Shown piece after piece: positions 1 to 9,179 of a DNA stretch of 64,000 nucleotides (position 1 is its first letter; every line of letters starts with the position of its first letter). Both the position numbers and the translations under genes were made by a program. Source of the stretch: Rhodospirillales bacterium (GTDB taxonomy: Bacteria; Pseudomonadota; Alphaproteobacteria; Rhodospirillales; SHVU01); contig SHVU01000007.1 in NCBI GenBank assembly GCA_009691105.1, positions 1 through 64,000 of the forward strand, given 5' to 3'. Under the pieces are notes generated by a model. It ran no database searches, had not been told where the DNA came from, and saw only the letters and a list, made by a program, of their open reading frames with translations.

Positions 1-55
1 GGCGTCTCGCCAAGCCGCGCCGCCGCAAGCAAGGAGATTCGCCCTGGGAGCCCGT

Positions 56-637
56 TTGAACGATGCCGCGCTGGACACCATTTTCCGGACGGCCCGGACC
101 TACAACGCCTGGCAGCCGAAGCCGGTTCCGGAGGCCGTGTTGCGCGAAGCCTGGGACCTGGCCCGCATGGGCCCGACCAGCGCCAATTGCTGCCCGGCCC
201 GGATCACGTTCGTCGTGTCTGCGGCGGCAAAGGAACGCCTGAAGCCCGCCGTCTCGCCCGGGAATCTCGCCAAGACCATGGCGGCGCCGGCAATTGCTAT
301 CATCGCCTACGATCTCGATTTCTATACGCGCTTGCCCGAACTCTTTCCGCAGAACCCTGCGGCCCGCAGTTGGTACGAAGGCAAGCCCGACGCCATCCAA
401 ACGACGGCGTTCCGCAACGGCAGTCTTCAGGCGGCGTACTTCATCGTCGCGGCCCGCGCCGTCGGTCTCGATTGCGGACCGATGTCCGGCTTCGACAACG
501 CCAAGCTCGATCAGGAATTCTTCGCCGGCACTCAGATCAAGTCGAACATTCTCTGCAATCTCGCCTACGGCGATCCGACCGGGCTGCGGCCGCGCAGTCC
601 GCGTCTCGACTTCGACGACGCCTGCCGGATCCTGTAA
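56..637 (+). CDS. RutE-like nitroreductase (malonic semialdehyde reductase family)
   Basis: A 193-residue FMN-dependent nitroreductase-fold protein. The N-terminal ARTYNAW segment, the [11 protein letters not shown] segment (about residues 39-49) and the C-terminal [18 protein letters not shown] are typical of the RutE/HadB subfamily, which reduces malonic semialdehyde to 3-hydroxypropionate or acts on related small enals and quinones. Length matches the family (about 195). The start is a TTG with GGGAG five bases upstream. The frame stays open to the left edge of the window, so a start further upstream cannot be excluded. No other rut gene is visible, so a role in pyrimidine breakdown is not supported; general NAD(P)H oxidoreductase is the safe reading. 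Confidence 0.85.
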   Translation: MNDAALDTIFRTARTYNAWQPKPVPEAVLREAWDLARMGPTSANCCPARITFVVSAAAKERLKPAVSPGNLAKTMAAPAIAIIAYDLDFYTRLPELFPQNPAARSWYEGKPDAIQTTAFRNGSLQAAYFIVAARAVGLDCGPMSGFDNAKLDQEFFAGTQIKSNILCNLAYGDPTGLRPRSPRLDFDDACRIL

Positions 638-670
638 CGGCGGACTCGCGCCCATGACCGGAGCCGTCGC

Positions 671-1768
671 ATGATTGTTCTCGGCATCGACTCGGCGACG
701 GATTCTTGCTCGGTGGCGGTGTGGATCGACGGGCGGATCGCAGCGCGTCGCTTTGTGCCCATGGCGCGCGGTCATGCCGAAGCCTTGATGCCGATGATCG
801 TGAGTGTCGTCGGCGAGGCCGCCATCGAGTTTGCGGCGATCGAATTAGTTGCAGCGACGGTCGGGCCCGGTTCCTTCACCGGCCTTCGGGTCGGACTGGC
901 CGCGGCGCGCGGCATCGGGGTCGCGCTTAGTCGCCCCGTGGTGGGCGTCACGACGCTGGAGGCGCTCGCCCATCCATTCGTGGACTCGGGCCGCGCCGTC
1001 CTCGTGACCCTCGATGACAAGCGCGGCGGGTTCTACGCCCAAACCTTCGGGCCTGCCGGAGAAGCGTTGGCCTCGCCCGCCGCTGTCGATGCCGTGGGGT
1101 TGGCGCGACTGGCACCCGGCTGCGCCTTCGCGGTGATCGGCGATGGTGCCGCGGCTGCGTCGCGTGCCCTGGTCGCAGCCGGACACGCGCCCACGCTATC
1201 GGATGCCACGGCCCGTCCCGATGCCGCCGTGATCGCGACTATCGCGGCGCGTCGCCACGCAGCAGAAACGTCGCTGGCGGCAACGCCTTTGTATGTCCAT
1301 CCGCCGGCGACCACCCTGGCCTCTGGCCGTCGCGTCGCGATTTCGACCGACGCGTCGCGGGTTGCCGAACTGCATCGCCACTGCATTGGCGATGCTTGGG
1401 ACGAGGCGGGAATCGCGAATCTCTTGAGCGAAGGCTCCGGTTTCGCGCTTCTCATCCGCGATGGGGATCGCGCCGTCGGCTATGTCTTCGCGCGCGTCAT
1501 TGTCAGCGAATCGGAAATTCTCGGGATCGGCGTCAGCGAAGCCTCGCGCCGACGCGGCATCGGACGCGATTTGATTCGCGCTGCCGTGGCCGAAGCTAAA
1601 GTGCGCGGCGCGTCGCGCGTCGTTCTCGAAGTCGCCGCCAACAATCTTGCCGCGAAGGCGCTCTATGTGGCCGAAGGCTTTGCGGTCGTTGGCGAGCGCC
1701 GCGGCTATTACGCGCGGACCACCGGCGCCGTCGACGCCGTGGTCATGGCCCGCACCGTCGCGTCCTAG
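671..1768 (+). CDS. TsaB-RimI fusion (t6A synthesis partner plus ribosomal protein acetyltransferase)
   Basis: One 365-residue reading frame carries two normally separate proteins. Residues 1 to about 215 are TsaB, the inactive TsaD-like partner needed for N6-threonylcarbamoyl-adenosine in tRNA: the N-terminal GIDSAT and GPGSFTGLRVG (65-75) are visible. Residues about 222-365 are a GNAT domain like RimI, which acetylates the N-terminus of ribosomal protein S18: acetyl-CoA loop RRRGIGRDL (293-301) and NNLAAKALYVAEGF (324-337). The linker is only about ten residues. tsaB and rimI are commonly adjacent in alphaproteobacteria, so the fusion joins neighbours. The stop overlaps the stop of the convergent gene in a shared CTAG. 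Confidence 0.9.
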   Translation: MIVLGIDSATDSCSVAVWIDGRIAARRFVPMARGHAEALMPMIVSVVGEAAIEFAAIELVAATVGPGSFTGLRVGLAAARGIGVALSRPVVGVTTLEALAHPFVDSGRAVLVTLDDKRGGFYAQTFGPAGEALASPAAVDAVGLARLAPGCAFAVIGDGAAAASRALVAAGHAPTLSDATARPDAAVIATIAARRHAAETSLAATPLYVHPPATTLASGRRVAISTDASRVAELHRHCIGDAWDEAGIANLLSEGSGFALLIRDGDRAVGYVFARVIVSESEILGIGVSEASRRRGIGRDLIRAAVAEAKVRGASRVVLEVAANNLAAKALYVAEGFAVVGERRGYYARTTGAVDAVVMARTVAS

Positions 1769-2052
1769 GCTTTTTTCTCTTTGCGGATCAGCAGCCGGTG
1801 CGGCGCATCGGCCGGCGCGTCTTCGGCCTCGGGGACGAGGGCGAGGACCGTGTGGCCGTGCTCGCGGACCGAGCGCGGCACGTTGGTGAGGGGCTCGGTC
1901 CCTTTCAAGCGGACCTCGACGACTTCGCCCGTCTTCATCCGCTCGATCAGGAGTTTCGTTTTCACAAAGGTCATCGGACAGACCTCGCCGGTAACGTCGA
2001 GGCGATGGTCAATTCGAGGTATGTCTTCGTAGTCTGTTTGGCGCTTCGTCAT
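1765..2052 (-). CDS. TusA/SirA-like sulfur carrier protein
   Basis: A 95-residue TusA-family protein, a small fold that carries persulfide sulfur or modulates sulfur transfer. The family Cys lies in CPMTFVKTK (Cys25), where classical TusA has CPxP; a Thr replaces the Pro. The EPLTNVPRSVREHGH segment and basic C-terminal tail also fit. It reads against its neighbours, with its 5' end facing mucR, so the 73-base gap is a divergent promoter region. Which acceptor it serves cannot be told from the sequence; a DsrE-like protein and an E1-like enzyme lie 26 kb away. Confidence 0.8.
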   Translation of the reverse strand: MTKRQTDYEDIPRIDHRLDVTGEVCPMTFVKTKLLIERMKTGEVVEVRLKGTEPLTNVPRSVREHGHTVLALVPEAEDAPADAPHRLLIRKEKKA

Positions 2053-2061
2053 GGGAAGTTC

Positions 2062-2090
2062 TTGTGGTGTCCGGCGCCGTTCTATATATA
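2062..2090 (+). promoter_or_regulatory. Putative sigma-70 promoter of mucR
   Basis: TTGTGG (2062-2067) and TATATA (2085-2090) are separated by 17 bases, placing a start site near 2097, about 30 bases upstream of the mucR ATG. It is an AT-rich spot in GC-rich surroundings. Assigned by pattern only. Confidence 0.45.
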
Positions 2091-2125
2091 GGCGGCTCTC
2101 AATTCATCTAGAGGATCAAGTATAC

Positions 2126-2542
2126 ATGGCTGATACGCCGAGCCCCAGCGAACTTCTCGAGCTGGCCACGGAGATCGTTGCTGCGCACGTCGCCCACAAT
2201 ACGGTGGCGGCCGCGGATCTTCCGAAGTTCATTCACGATGTCTATCACGCGCTCGCGGCGGTCGGTGACGGCAAGGCTGCCCCGTGGCGGGGTCAACCGG
2301 CGGTCCCGGCGGCGAAGTCGGTGCACCCCGATTACATCGTCTGCCTCGAGGACGGTCGGCGTCTGAAGACATTGAAACGTCATCTCATGACGGCTTTCGG
2401 CCTGACCCCGGCTCAGTACCGCACGAAGTGGGGCCTAGCCGCCGATTACCCGATGGTGGCGCCGAACTACGCCAAGCGTCGCAGCCAGCTCGCCAAGAAG
2501 ATCGGCCTCGGCCAGAAACCGCGCCGCCGCCGCCGCGGCTGA
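2126..2542 (+). CDS. mucR: MucR/Ros family transcriptional regulator
   Basis: A 138-residue MucR/Ros regulator; these bind AT-rich DNA and control surface polysaccharide, motility and cell-cycle genes in alphaproteobacteria. The N-terminal helical oligomerisation part precedes the zinc-finger-like region (about residues 72-115) with VCLEDGRRLKTLKRHL, then PAQYRTKWGL and DYPMVAPNYAKRRS. The finger has Cys and Asp as first ligands and one His in RHL; a further His is absent (MTAF where many have MTH). The C-terminus ends in an Arg-rich tail. The ATG at 2126 was chosen over longer options because GAGGA sits at 2111-2115 and the preceding residues are not family-like. Confidence 0.93.
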   Translation: MADTPSPSELLELATEIVAAHVAHNTVAAADLPKFIHDVYHALAAVGDGKAAPWRGQPAVPAAKSVHPDYIVCLEDGRRLKTLKRHLMTAFGLTPAQYRTKWGLAADYPMVAPNYAKRRSQLAKKIGLGQKPRRRRRG

Positions 2543-2591
2543 GCGGTCCCCTTGCCGCCCGCCCCCGGGCGATAGTAGCGTCTGGTCGATC

Positions 2592-3041
2592 ATGACGACC
2601 CCGTCACGCATCGAAGAAGACTGTGTCCGGATCGGGCTGAAAATGACCCCGCAGCGCCGGGTCATTGCCCGTGTCTTGACGGCCGCCAACGATCATCCGG
2701 ACGTCGAGGAACTGTGGCGCCGCGCCGCCAAGATTGATCCGCGCATTTCGATCGCCACCGTCTATCGCACGGTGCGGCTCTTGGAAGCCTCCGAGGTCTT
2801 GAAGCGTCATGACTTCGGCGACGGCCGGGCCCGTTACGAGCGCGTCCCCGACGTTCATCACGATCATCTCATCGACGTGCGCTCGGGCAAAGTCATCGAA
2901 TTCCAGAACAAGGAAATCGAAGTCCTCCAGGAAAAGATCGCCGAGAAGCACGGCTATCGTCTGATCGGTCACCGTCTCGAACTCTATTGCGCGCCGCTCG
3001 ACGACACCGCCGCCCCCGCCAGGAAGCGCAAGCCGGTGTGA
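2592..3041 (+). CDS. fur: Fur/Mur family metal-responsive repressor
   Basis: A 149-residue ferric-uptake-type regulator: winged helix with [17 protein letters not shown], metal-site HHDHLID, and the C-terminal HRLELY segment. The Cys pairs that bind structural zinc in enterobacterial Fur are absent ([11 protein letters not shown] instead), as is usual for the alphaproteobacterial Fur/Mur branch, so manganese rather than iron may be the main effector. It overlaps the miaB start by four bases (GTGA) and heads the fur-miaB-phoH-ybeY-corC-lnt run. A separate Irr at 24.1 kb probably handles iron and heme. Confidence 0.92.
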   Translation: MTTPSRIEEDCVRIGLKMTPQRRVIARVLTAANDHPDVEELWRRAAKIDPRISIATVYRTVRLLEASEVLKRHDFGDGRARYERVPDVHHDHLIDVRSGKVIEFQNKEIEVLQEKIAEKHGYRLIGHRLELYCAPLDDTAAPARKRKPV

Positions 3042-4407
3042 AGACCGTTCATATTCTAACTTATGGCTGTCAGATGAACGTCTACGACTCGGCGCGGATG
3101 GCCGATGCGTTGAAGCCGTTTGGTTTTTCTGTCGTCGATGCCGCCGCCGACGCCGATCTGGTCGTTCTCAACACCTGTCATATCCGTGACAAGGCCGCCG
3201 AGAAGGTCTACTCCGAGCTCGGCCGTCTCGCCGAAGCCAAGGCCGAGCGCGCCATCCGTGGCCGGCCACTTTTGATCGCGGTCGCCGGTTGCGTCGCCCA
3301 AGCCGAGGGTGAAGAGATCCGGGCCCGCGCCCCCTCCGTCGACATCGTCATCGGGCCGCAGGCGTATCATCGGCTGCCCGGACTCGTCGCCGAGGCCGAG
3401 CGCGCCGGCGGCTTCGGACTCGATATCGATTTTCCGGTCGAATCCAAATTCGATCACTTGCCAGCGGTCGATGCCGCGAGCGCCACCATCGACGGAACGT
3501 CGGCGTTTCTGACCGTGCAGGAAGGCTGCGACAAGTTCTGTTCGTTCTGCGTTGTGCCCTATACGCGCGGCGCCGAGACGTCGCGTCCCGTCACCCAGGT
3601 GCTGGCCGAAGCCCGTGTCTTGGCGCTGGCCGGCGTTCGCGAAATCACGCTGCTCGGCCAAAACGTAAACAACTATCACGGTGCGGCGCCGTCAGGTCCG
3701 GGCGACTGGAGTCTCGGACGCTTGATCGCGACGCTGGCCGAGATCGACGGTATCGATCGTATCCGCTACACGACGTCCTATCCCGCCGACGTCGATGACG
3801 ATCTGATCGCGGCGCATCGCGACGTGCCGAAGCTGATGCCCTATCTGCATCTGCCGGTGCAGTCGGGGTCAGATTCTATTCTCGCCGCCATGGGCCGTCG
3901 TCACGACCGAGCCGCGTACTTCCGCCTGGTGGATCGCTTGAAGGCGGCCCGCCCCGACTTGGCGTTGGCTTCTGATTTCATCGTCGGCTTTCCCGGCGAA
4001 ACCGAAGGCGATTTTGCGGCGACCGTGGATCTTGTCGAGCGCATCGGCTTTGCTCAGGCCTATTCCTTCAAGTACAGCCCGCGACCTGGAACGCCGGCGG
4101 CGTCACTCGGCGGTCAAATTTCCGAAACCGAAAAGAGCGAGCGTCTGGCGCGGCTGCAAGTCGCGGTCGATCATCATCGGCTGCTTTTTAATCAGGCGAC
4201 TGCGGGGCGGACGATGCCGGTGCTGTTCGAACGCCACGGTCGTCGTGCCGGCCAGCTCATCGGCCGCTCGCCGTATATGCAACCTGTCCACGTCGACGCA
4301 TCGGACCGCCACATCGGTCGGATTCTTCCGGTGGCGGTCGTCGCCGGTTATGCCAACAGCTTGGAAGGGCGTATCGCCATGTCGTCCGAAGCCGTACCGG
4401 TGCCCGC

Positions 4408-4411
<4 letters not shown>
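3038..4411 (+). CDS. miaB: tRNA-2-methylthio-N6-dimethylallyladenosine synthase MiaB
   Basis: A 457-residue radical-SAM methylthiotransferase that adds the 2-methylthio group to i6A37 of tRNAs. N-terminal cluster Cys residues are at 11 (CQMN), 47 (NTCHIR) and 85 (AGCVAQ); the radical-SAM cluster is CDKFCSFC (164, 168, 171). A TRAM-type domain closes the protein. The GTG at 3038 gives the canonical start [13 protein letters not shown] and overlaps the fur stop; longer starts would add a non-family Arg-rich extension. It overlaps phoH by ATGA, implying translational coupling. Confidence 0.97.
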
Positions 4412-5436
<1,025 letters not shown>

Positions 5437-5913
5437 TCGCATCCATCTTCGACTGACCGCTCCGGCATGGCGTGCCGCGGTGCCGGCGGTCGAGCGCGTC
5501 GTCGACCGTGCCGCCCGTGCCGCTCTGGCGACGGCCCGCAGCGCGCAGGGCCGCGACGTCTCGTTGGTGCTGGCCGGCGATGCCCGGGTCCGCGCCCTCA
5601 ACCGGCGCTGGCGGCGGCGCGACAAGGCCACCAATGTTCTGGCGTTTCCGGCCGGCCCGATGCCGGCCATTCCCAATGCGCCCCACCCGTTGGGCGACGT
5701 CATTATTGCCCTGGGCGTCGCCCGGGCCGAGGCCCGCCGCGGCGGCATGACCCTGGCCGCCCACTTATCGCACCTTGTAGTTCATGGTATTCTCCACCTT
5801 CTCGGTCACGATCATGAGACCGCGGCCGAGGCCACACGCATGGAACGCTTGGAAACCCGAACGCTCGCCGCCCTTGGATTCTCCGACCCCTACGCGGGGT
5901 TTGAGGGCGACGT

Positions 5914-6828
5914 ATGAACGATCGACCTCCCCCGCCGCCGGGACCCTCCGGCGGCGCTGACGCGACGTCGCTGGCCCGTTCGCTCGCCGACTGGTGGGCG
6001 GCGTGGCGCAAATCCCGCAACGGCCAAGTCTCGACGCGCGAAGCTCTGCAAGAGCTGATCGAATCCGACACCGGCGCCCATCCGATCGGGCGCGAAGAAC
6101 GCACCATCCTTGCCAACGTGCTCGAGTTGCGCGGCTCGACCGTCGCCGACTTCATGGTGCCGCGGGTCGATATCATCGCCGTCGAAGCGCATTCGTCCTG
6201 GGATGACGTAATCGCCTTGATGACGAAGTCTGGGCATTCGCGCTTGCCGGTGTTCCGCCAAACCCTCGACGACGTCATTGGCATGGTCCACGTCAAGGAC
6301 GTGATCGCGCTGCGCGGTCAGGCCAAACTGTTCGCGTTGGTCGACATCGTCCGTCGGGTGCTGTTCGTGGCGCCGAGCATGCGTGTCCTCGAACTTCTGC
6401 TCGAGATGCGCGTGACGCGCTCGCACATGGCGCTGGTCGTCGACGAATACGGCGGCGTCGACGGCTTGGTGACGATCGAAGATCTCGTCGGCGAAATCGT
6501 CGGCGAGATTGCCGACGAACACGACACCGACGTCGAGCCGAAGATCATGCGCGCCGCCAACGGCACGCTGGAAGCCGACGCTCGAGTTTCGCTAGAAGCC
6601 CTCGAAGAAATGGTCGGGCCGGTGTTGAGCGACGACGAGCGGCGCAGCGCCGATACGCTCGGTGGTCTGGTCGCGGCCTTGGCCGGACGCATGCCGATCC
6701 GTGGCGAACTGGTTACCCATCCGTCGGGACTTGAATTCGAAATCGTCGACGTCGATCCGCGTCGCGTCAAACGGCTTCGTCTGCGTCTTCGGCGCAGTTC
6801 CGAGCAGTCCCCACCCCCAGCCCACTAG
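5914..6828 (+). CDS. corC: CorC/HlyC family CBS-domain protein
   Basis: A 304-residue soluble protein with a central CBS pair (about residues 80-205; DFMVPRVDIIAV and the MALVVDEYGGVDGLVTIEDL signature) and a C-terminal CorC/HlyC transporter-associated domain (about 215-298). There is no transmembrane DUF21 part, so it is the short CorC type, implicated in Mg/Co homeostasis and, by constant linkage to ybeY and lnt, in envelope maintenance. The N-terminus is Pro-rich. It starts in a 4-base overlap with ybeY and ends six bases before lnt. Confidence 0.93.
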   Translation: MNDRPPPPPGPSGGADATSLARSLADWWAAWRKSRNGQVSTREALQELIESDTGAHPIGREERTILANVLELRGSTVADFMVPRVDIIAVEAHSSWDDVIALMTKSGHSRLPVFRQTLDDVIGMVHVKDVIALRGQAKLFALVDIVRRVLFVAPSMRVLELLLEMRVTRSHMALVVDEYGGVDGLVTIEDLVGEIVGEIADEHDTDVEPKIMRAANGTLEADARVSLEALEEMVGPVLSDDERRSADTLGGLVAALAGRMPIRGELVTHPSGLEFEIVDVDPRRVKRLRLRLRRSSEQSPPPAH

Positions 6829-6834
6829 TTCTCG

Positions 6835-8436
6835 ATGACCGAGTCCGCTGTTGCCGGCTCTTCCGTCGCGCCGTCGTTTCTGACGCGGCCCATCCGTGGC
6901 TGGCGTCTTGCGGTCAGCGCCGTGCTTCTCGGCGCTCTCGCCACCGCCGCCTTGCCGCCGTTCTATCTCGTGGTTGCGCTGATCCCGGCCTTCGCCGGAT
7001 TCGTCTGGCTCACCGCCGGCATTGGCTTAAAGCGCGGCTTCATCGCCGGCTGGTGGTTCGGGCTCGGCCATTTCGCGACAGGCCTGTATTGGCTGGCGCA
7101 TTCGCTTCTGATCGAGCCGGAACGGTTCGCGTGGATGCTGCCGTTCTCGCTCCTCGGCCTGCCGTCGCTTCTCGGTGTGTTCACCGGCGCGGCGGCGGCC
7201 GTCGCCGCACGACTGCCGGCGGGCCGTCCGGCGGCGCGCGTCTTTGCGTTCGCCGCCGCCTGGATGATCGCCGAGTGGACGCGCGGCTGGGTCCTCACCG
7301 GCTTTCCGTGGAATCTAATCGGCACGGTCTGGGCGGACTCGCCCACCATGATCCAAGCCGCGGCCCTGATCGGGACGTATGGCTTGAGCTTGGTGACGGT
7401 GTTGACGCTGGCCATGCCTGTCGTCTTGCTCGGTCGGCGCGGCGACACGCTCGCCGTCCGCTCGATCGGTCCTTGGGCGACGACACTCGGAGCGTTCGCT
7501 CTTCTGGCCCTGGTGGGCGCCGTGGCCGGAGCGCGGACCACGATGCAAGACGATCCCGGCATCGTCGCTGACGTCCGGCTTCGTCTTATCCAGCCGAACA
7601 TTCCACAGACTCTGAAATGGGATCCGGCGATGCGCCGCCGCCACGTCGCCGAGCAGTTGGCGTTGGCCACCGGTCCATCGACGTCGGGTTCGGCGCCGAC
7701 GCACATCCTGTGGTCGGAAGCGGCGGTGCCGTACTTCCTCGCCAACGAGCCGGAAATTCTTCGTCTGATCGGCGAAGCGACGCCGCCCGGTGGCTTCAGC
7801 TTCGTCGGCGCGCCGCGCGGCCGCTTCGGACCGGACCGTCTCCTGGAAGCCTGGAACAGTTTGCACGTCGTCGATCCGCAAGGCCGCATCGTCGCCGTCT
7901 ATGACAAAGCGCATCTGACGCCCTTCGGCGAATACGTTCCCTTCCGCTCGGTGCTGCCCATCGACAAGTTGACCGAAGGTCGCGTCGACTTTTCGCCGGG
8001 TGACGGCGTGAAGACATTGCGCGTGCCGGGTCTGCCCGCGGTCGGTCCGTTGATTTGCTACGAAGCGGTGTTTCCGGCGGAGGTCGTCGATCGGTCCGAT
8101 CGTCCGCGCTGGCTTCTGAACATCACCAACGACGGCTGGTTCGGACTCTCCACCGGGCCGCATCAGCATTTCGCCTCGGCGCGGATGCGCGCCGTCGAAG
8201 AAGGGCTGCCGTTGGTGCGCGTCGCCAATACCGGGATCTCGGCGGTGATCGATTCTCTCGGCCGCGTCGTCGCCAAACTCGATCTCGGCGAGACCGGAGT
8301 CGTCGACGCGGCGCTGCCCGGCGCCCAAGCCGAACTCACGCCCTATGCCCGTCACGGCAACCGTATCCCCATAGGTTTTGCCCTGGCCGCTGGGCTTCTC
8401 GGGATCCTCGGGGCCGGCCGTCGGCTCCGCCGCTAG
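6835..8436 (+). CDS. lnt: Apolipoprotein N-acyltransferase Lnt
   Basis: A 533-residue inner-membrane enzyme that adds the third acyl chain to lipoproteins. The N-terminal half holds several hydrophobic spans (from about residue 23 to 233), followed by a periplasmic carbon-nitrogen hydrolase domain. The catalytic triad is readable as Glu295 (LWSEAAVPY), Lys358 (YDKAHLTPFGEY) and Cys408 (GPLICYEAVFP). A final hydrophobic helix is near the C-terminus. Last gene of the overlapping fur-lnt run. Confidence 0.96.
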   Translation: MTESAVAGSSVAPSFLTRPIRGWRLAVSAVLLGALATAALPPFYLVVALIPAFAGFVWLTAGIGLKRGFIAGWWFGLGHFATGLYWLAHSLLIEPERFAWMLPFSLLGLPSLLGVFTGAAAAVAARLPAGRPAARVFAFAAAWMIAEWTRGWVLTGFPWNLIGTVWADSPTMIQAAALIGTYGLSLVTVLTLAMPVVLLGRRGDTLAVRSIGPWATTLGAFALLALVGAVAGARTTMQDDPGIVADVRLRLIQPNIPQTLKWDPAMRRRHVAEQLALATGPSTSGSAPTHILWSEAAVPYFLANEPEILRLIGEATPPGGFSFVGAPRGRFGPDRLLEAWNSLHVVDPQGRIVAVYDKAHLTPFGEYVPFRSVLPIDKLTEGRVDFSPGDGVKTLRVPGLPAVGPLICYEAVFPAEVVDRSDRPRWLLNITNDGWFGLSTGPHQHFASARMRAVEEGLPLVRVANTGISAVIDSLGRVVAKLDLGETGVVDAALPGAQAELTPYARHGNRIPIGFALAAGLLGILGAGRRLRR

Positions 8437-8498
8437 CCGGAAAATCGCCCTCGCCCTTTCATAAAACAGGCAGGTTTCCGCCGGTTTCGCGTTGATCC

Positions 8499-8529
8499 TT
8501 GACGCGGTCGTGTTGTCTGGGATTACTAT
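8499..8529 (+). promoter_or_regulatory. Putative promoter of the XRE regulator gene
   Basis: TTGACG at 8499-8504 with either ATTACT (8522-8527, spacer 17) or TACTAT (8524-8529, spacer 19). This would start transcription near 8536 and supports the downstream ATG at 8613 rather than the earlier in-frame start at 8499. Pattern-based only. Confidence 0.4.
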
Positions 8530-8545
8530 TGTGCTTGCGCCATAT

Positions 8546-8560
8546 GCATAGATCGTATGC
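8546..8560. promoter_or_regulatory. Inverted repeat just after the predicted start site of the XRE gene
   Basis: GCATA (8546-8550) and TATGC (8556-8560) form a 5-bp inverted repeat around GATCG, about ten bases after the predicted transcription start. The site is placed where an autoregulating HTH protein might bind. The symmetry is short and could be chance. Confidence 0.25.
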
Positions 8561-8612
8561 GGTACAGGCGTTGCCACGGGGGAAATCCGTCGTGGATCTG
8601 GGGGGGGCTCAG

Positions 8613-9068
8613 ATGGCGACACGCCGAGCGCGCGACGATAAATCCAAGCCTGTTCGCCGTGGCGGACAGGATCCCATCGACGCCCATGTCGGCGGACGGC
8701 TGCGTTTGCGCCGCATGCTGCTCGGCATGAGCCAATACGACATCGGTCAGGCCATGGGCCTGACCTTCCAGCAAATTCAGAAATACGAGCGTGGCAAGAG
8801 CCGGATCGGTGCCGGACGGCTGTACGAGTTCGCCCGCGTCTTGAACGTGCCGGTGTCGTTCTTTTTTGACGATCTCGCCGGCGATGGGGCGGCTGGGTCG
8901 CACGATGACGCCGCGCCGGTGGAGACCGAAGGCCGGCGCGATCGCCAGTTGCTCGAGCTCATGCGCGCCTACCGCCGCATCCTCGATCCCGACGTCCGGC
9001 GAACCTTGTTCGAGCTCGCCAAATCGCTCGCTTCGCGGTCGAGCAGCGCCCACGATTCCAAGGATTAA
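8613..9068 (+). CDS. XRE family HTH transcriptional regulator
   Basis: A 151-residue regulator. A Cro/C1-type helix-turn-helix spans about residues 24-85: HVGGRLRLRRMLLGMSQ, then LTFQQIQKYERGKSRI and FARVLNVPVSFFFDDL. A charged C-terminal helix includes RQLLELMRAYRRILDPDVR. Proteins of this layout occur beside metK in many alphaproteobacteria, with variable roles in growth and symbiosis control. ATG 8613 was chosen because it follows a G-rich ribosome binding stretch (8600-8607) and lies after the predicted promoter. Effector unknown. Confidence 0.88.
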   Translation: MATRRARDDKSKPVRRGGQDPIDAHVGGRLRLRRMLLGMSQYDIGQAMGLTFQQIQKYERGKSRIGAGRLYEFARVLNVPVSFFFDDLAGDGAAGSHDDAAPVETEGRRDRQLLELMRAYRRILDPDVRRTLFELAKSLASRSSSAHDSKD

Positions 9069-9179
9069 GCGCTTCCGTGATAAAGGCCCTGAATCGCTTG
9101 ACGCTCCCTCCAAAGCTTGTCACAAGAGCCCGCCGCTGCGCGGTTTATCCGCGCCGCGCGCCAGTGGGAGGACGCGTCG

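Noticed and set aside
9069-9179. Possible SAM/SAH riboswitch before metK
   Set aside because: TGTCACAAG resembles part of the motif, but the pairing partner and the conserved 3' segment are missing, so the fold is not supported.
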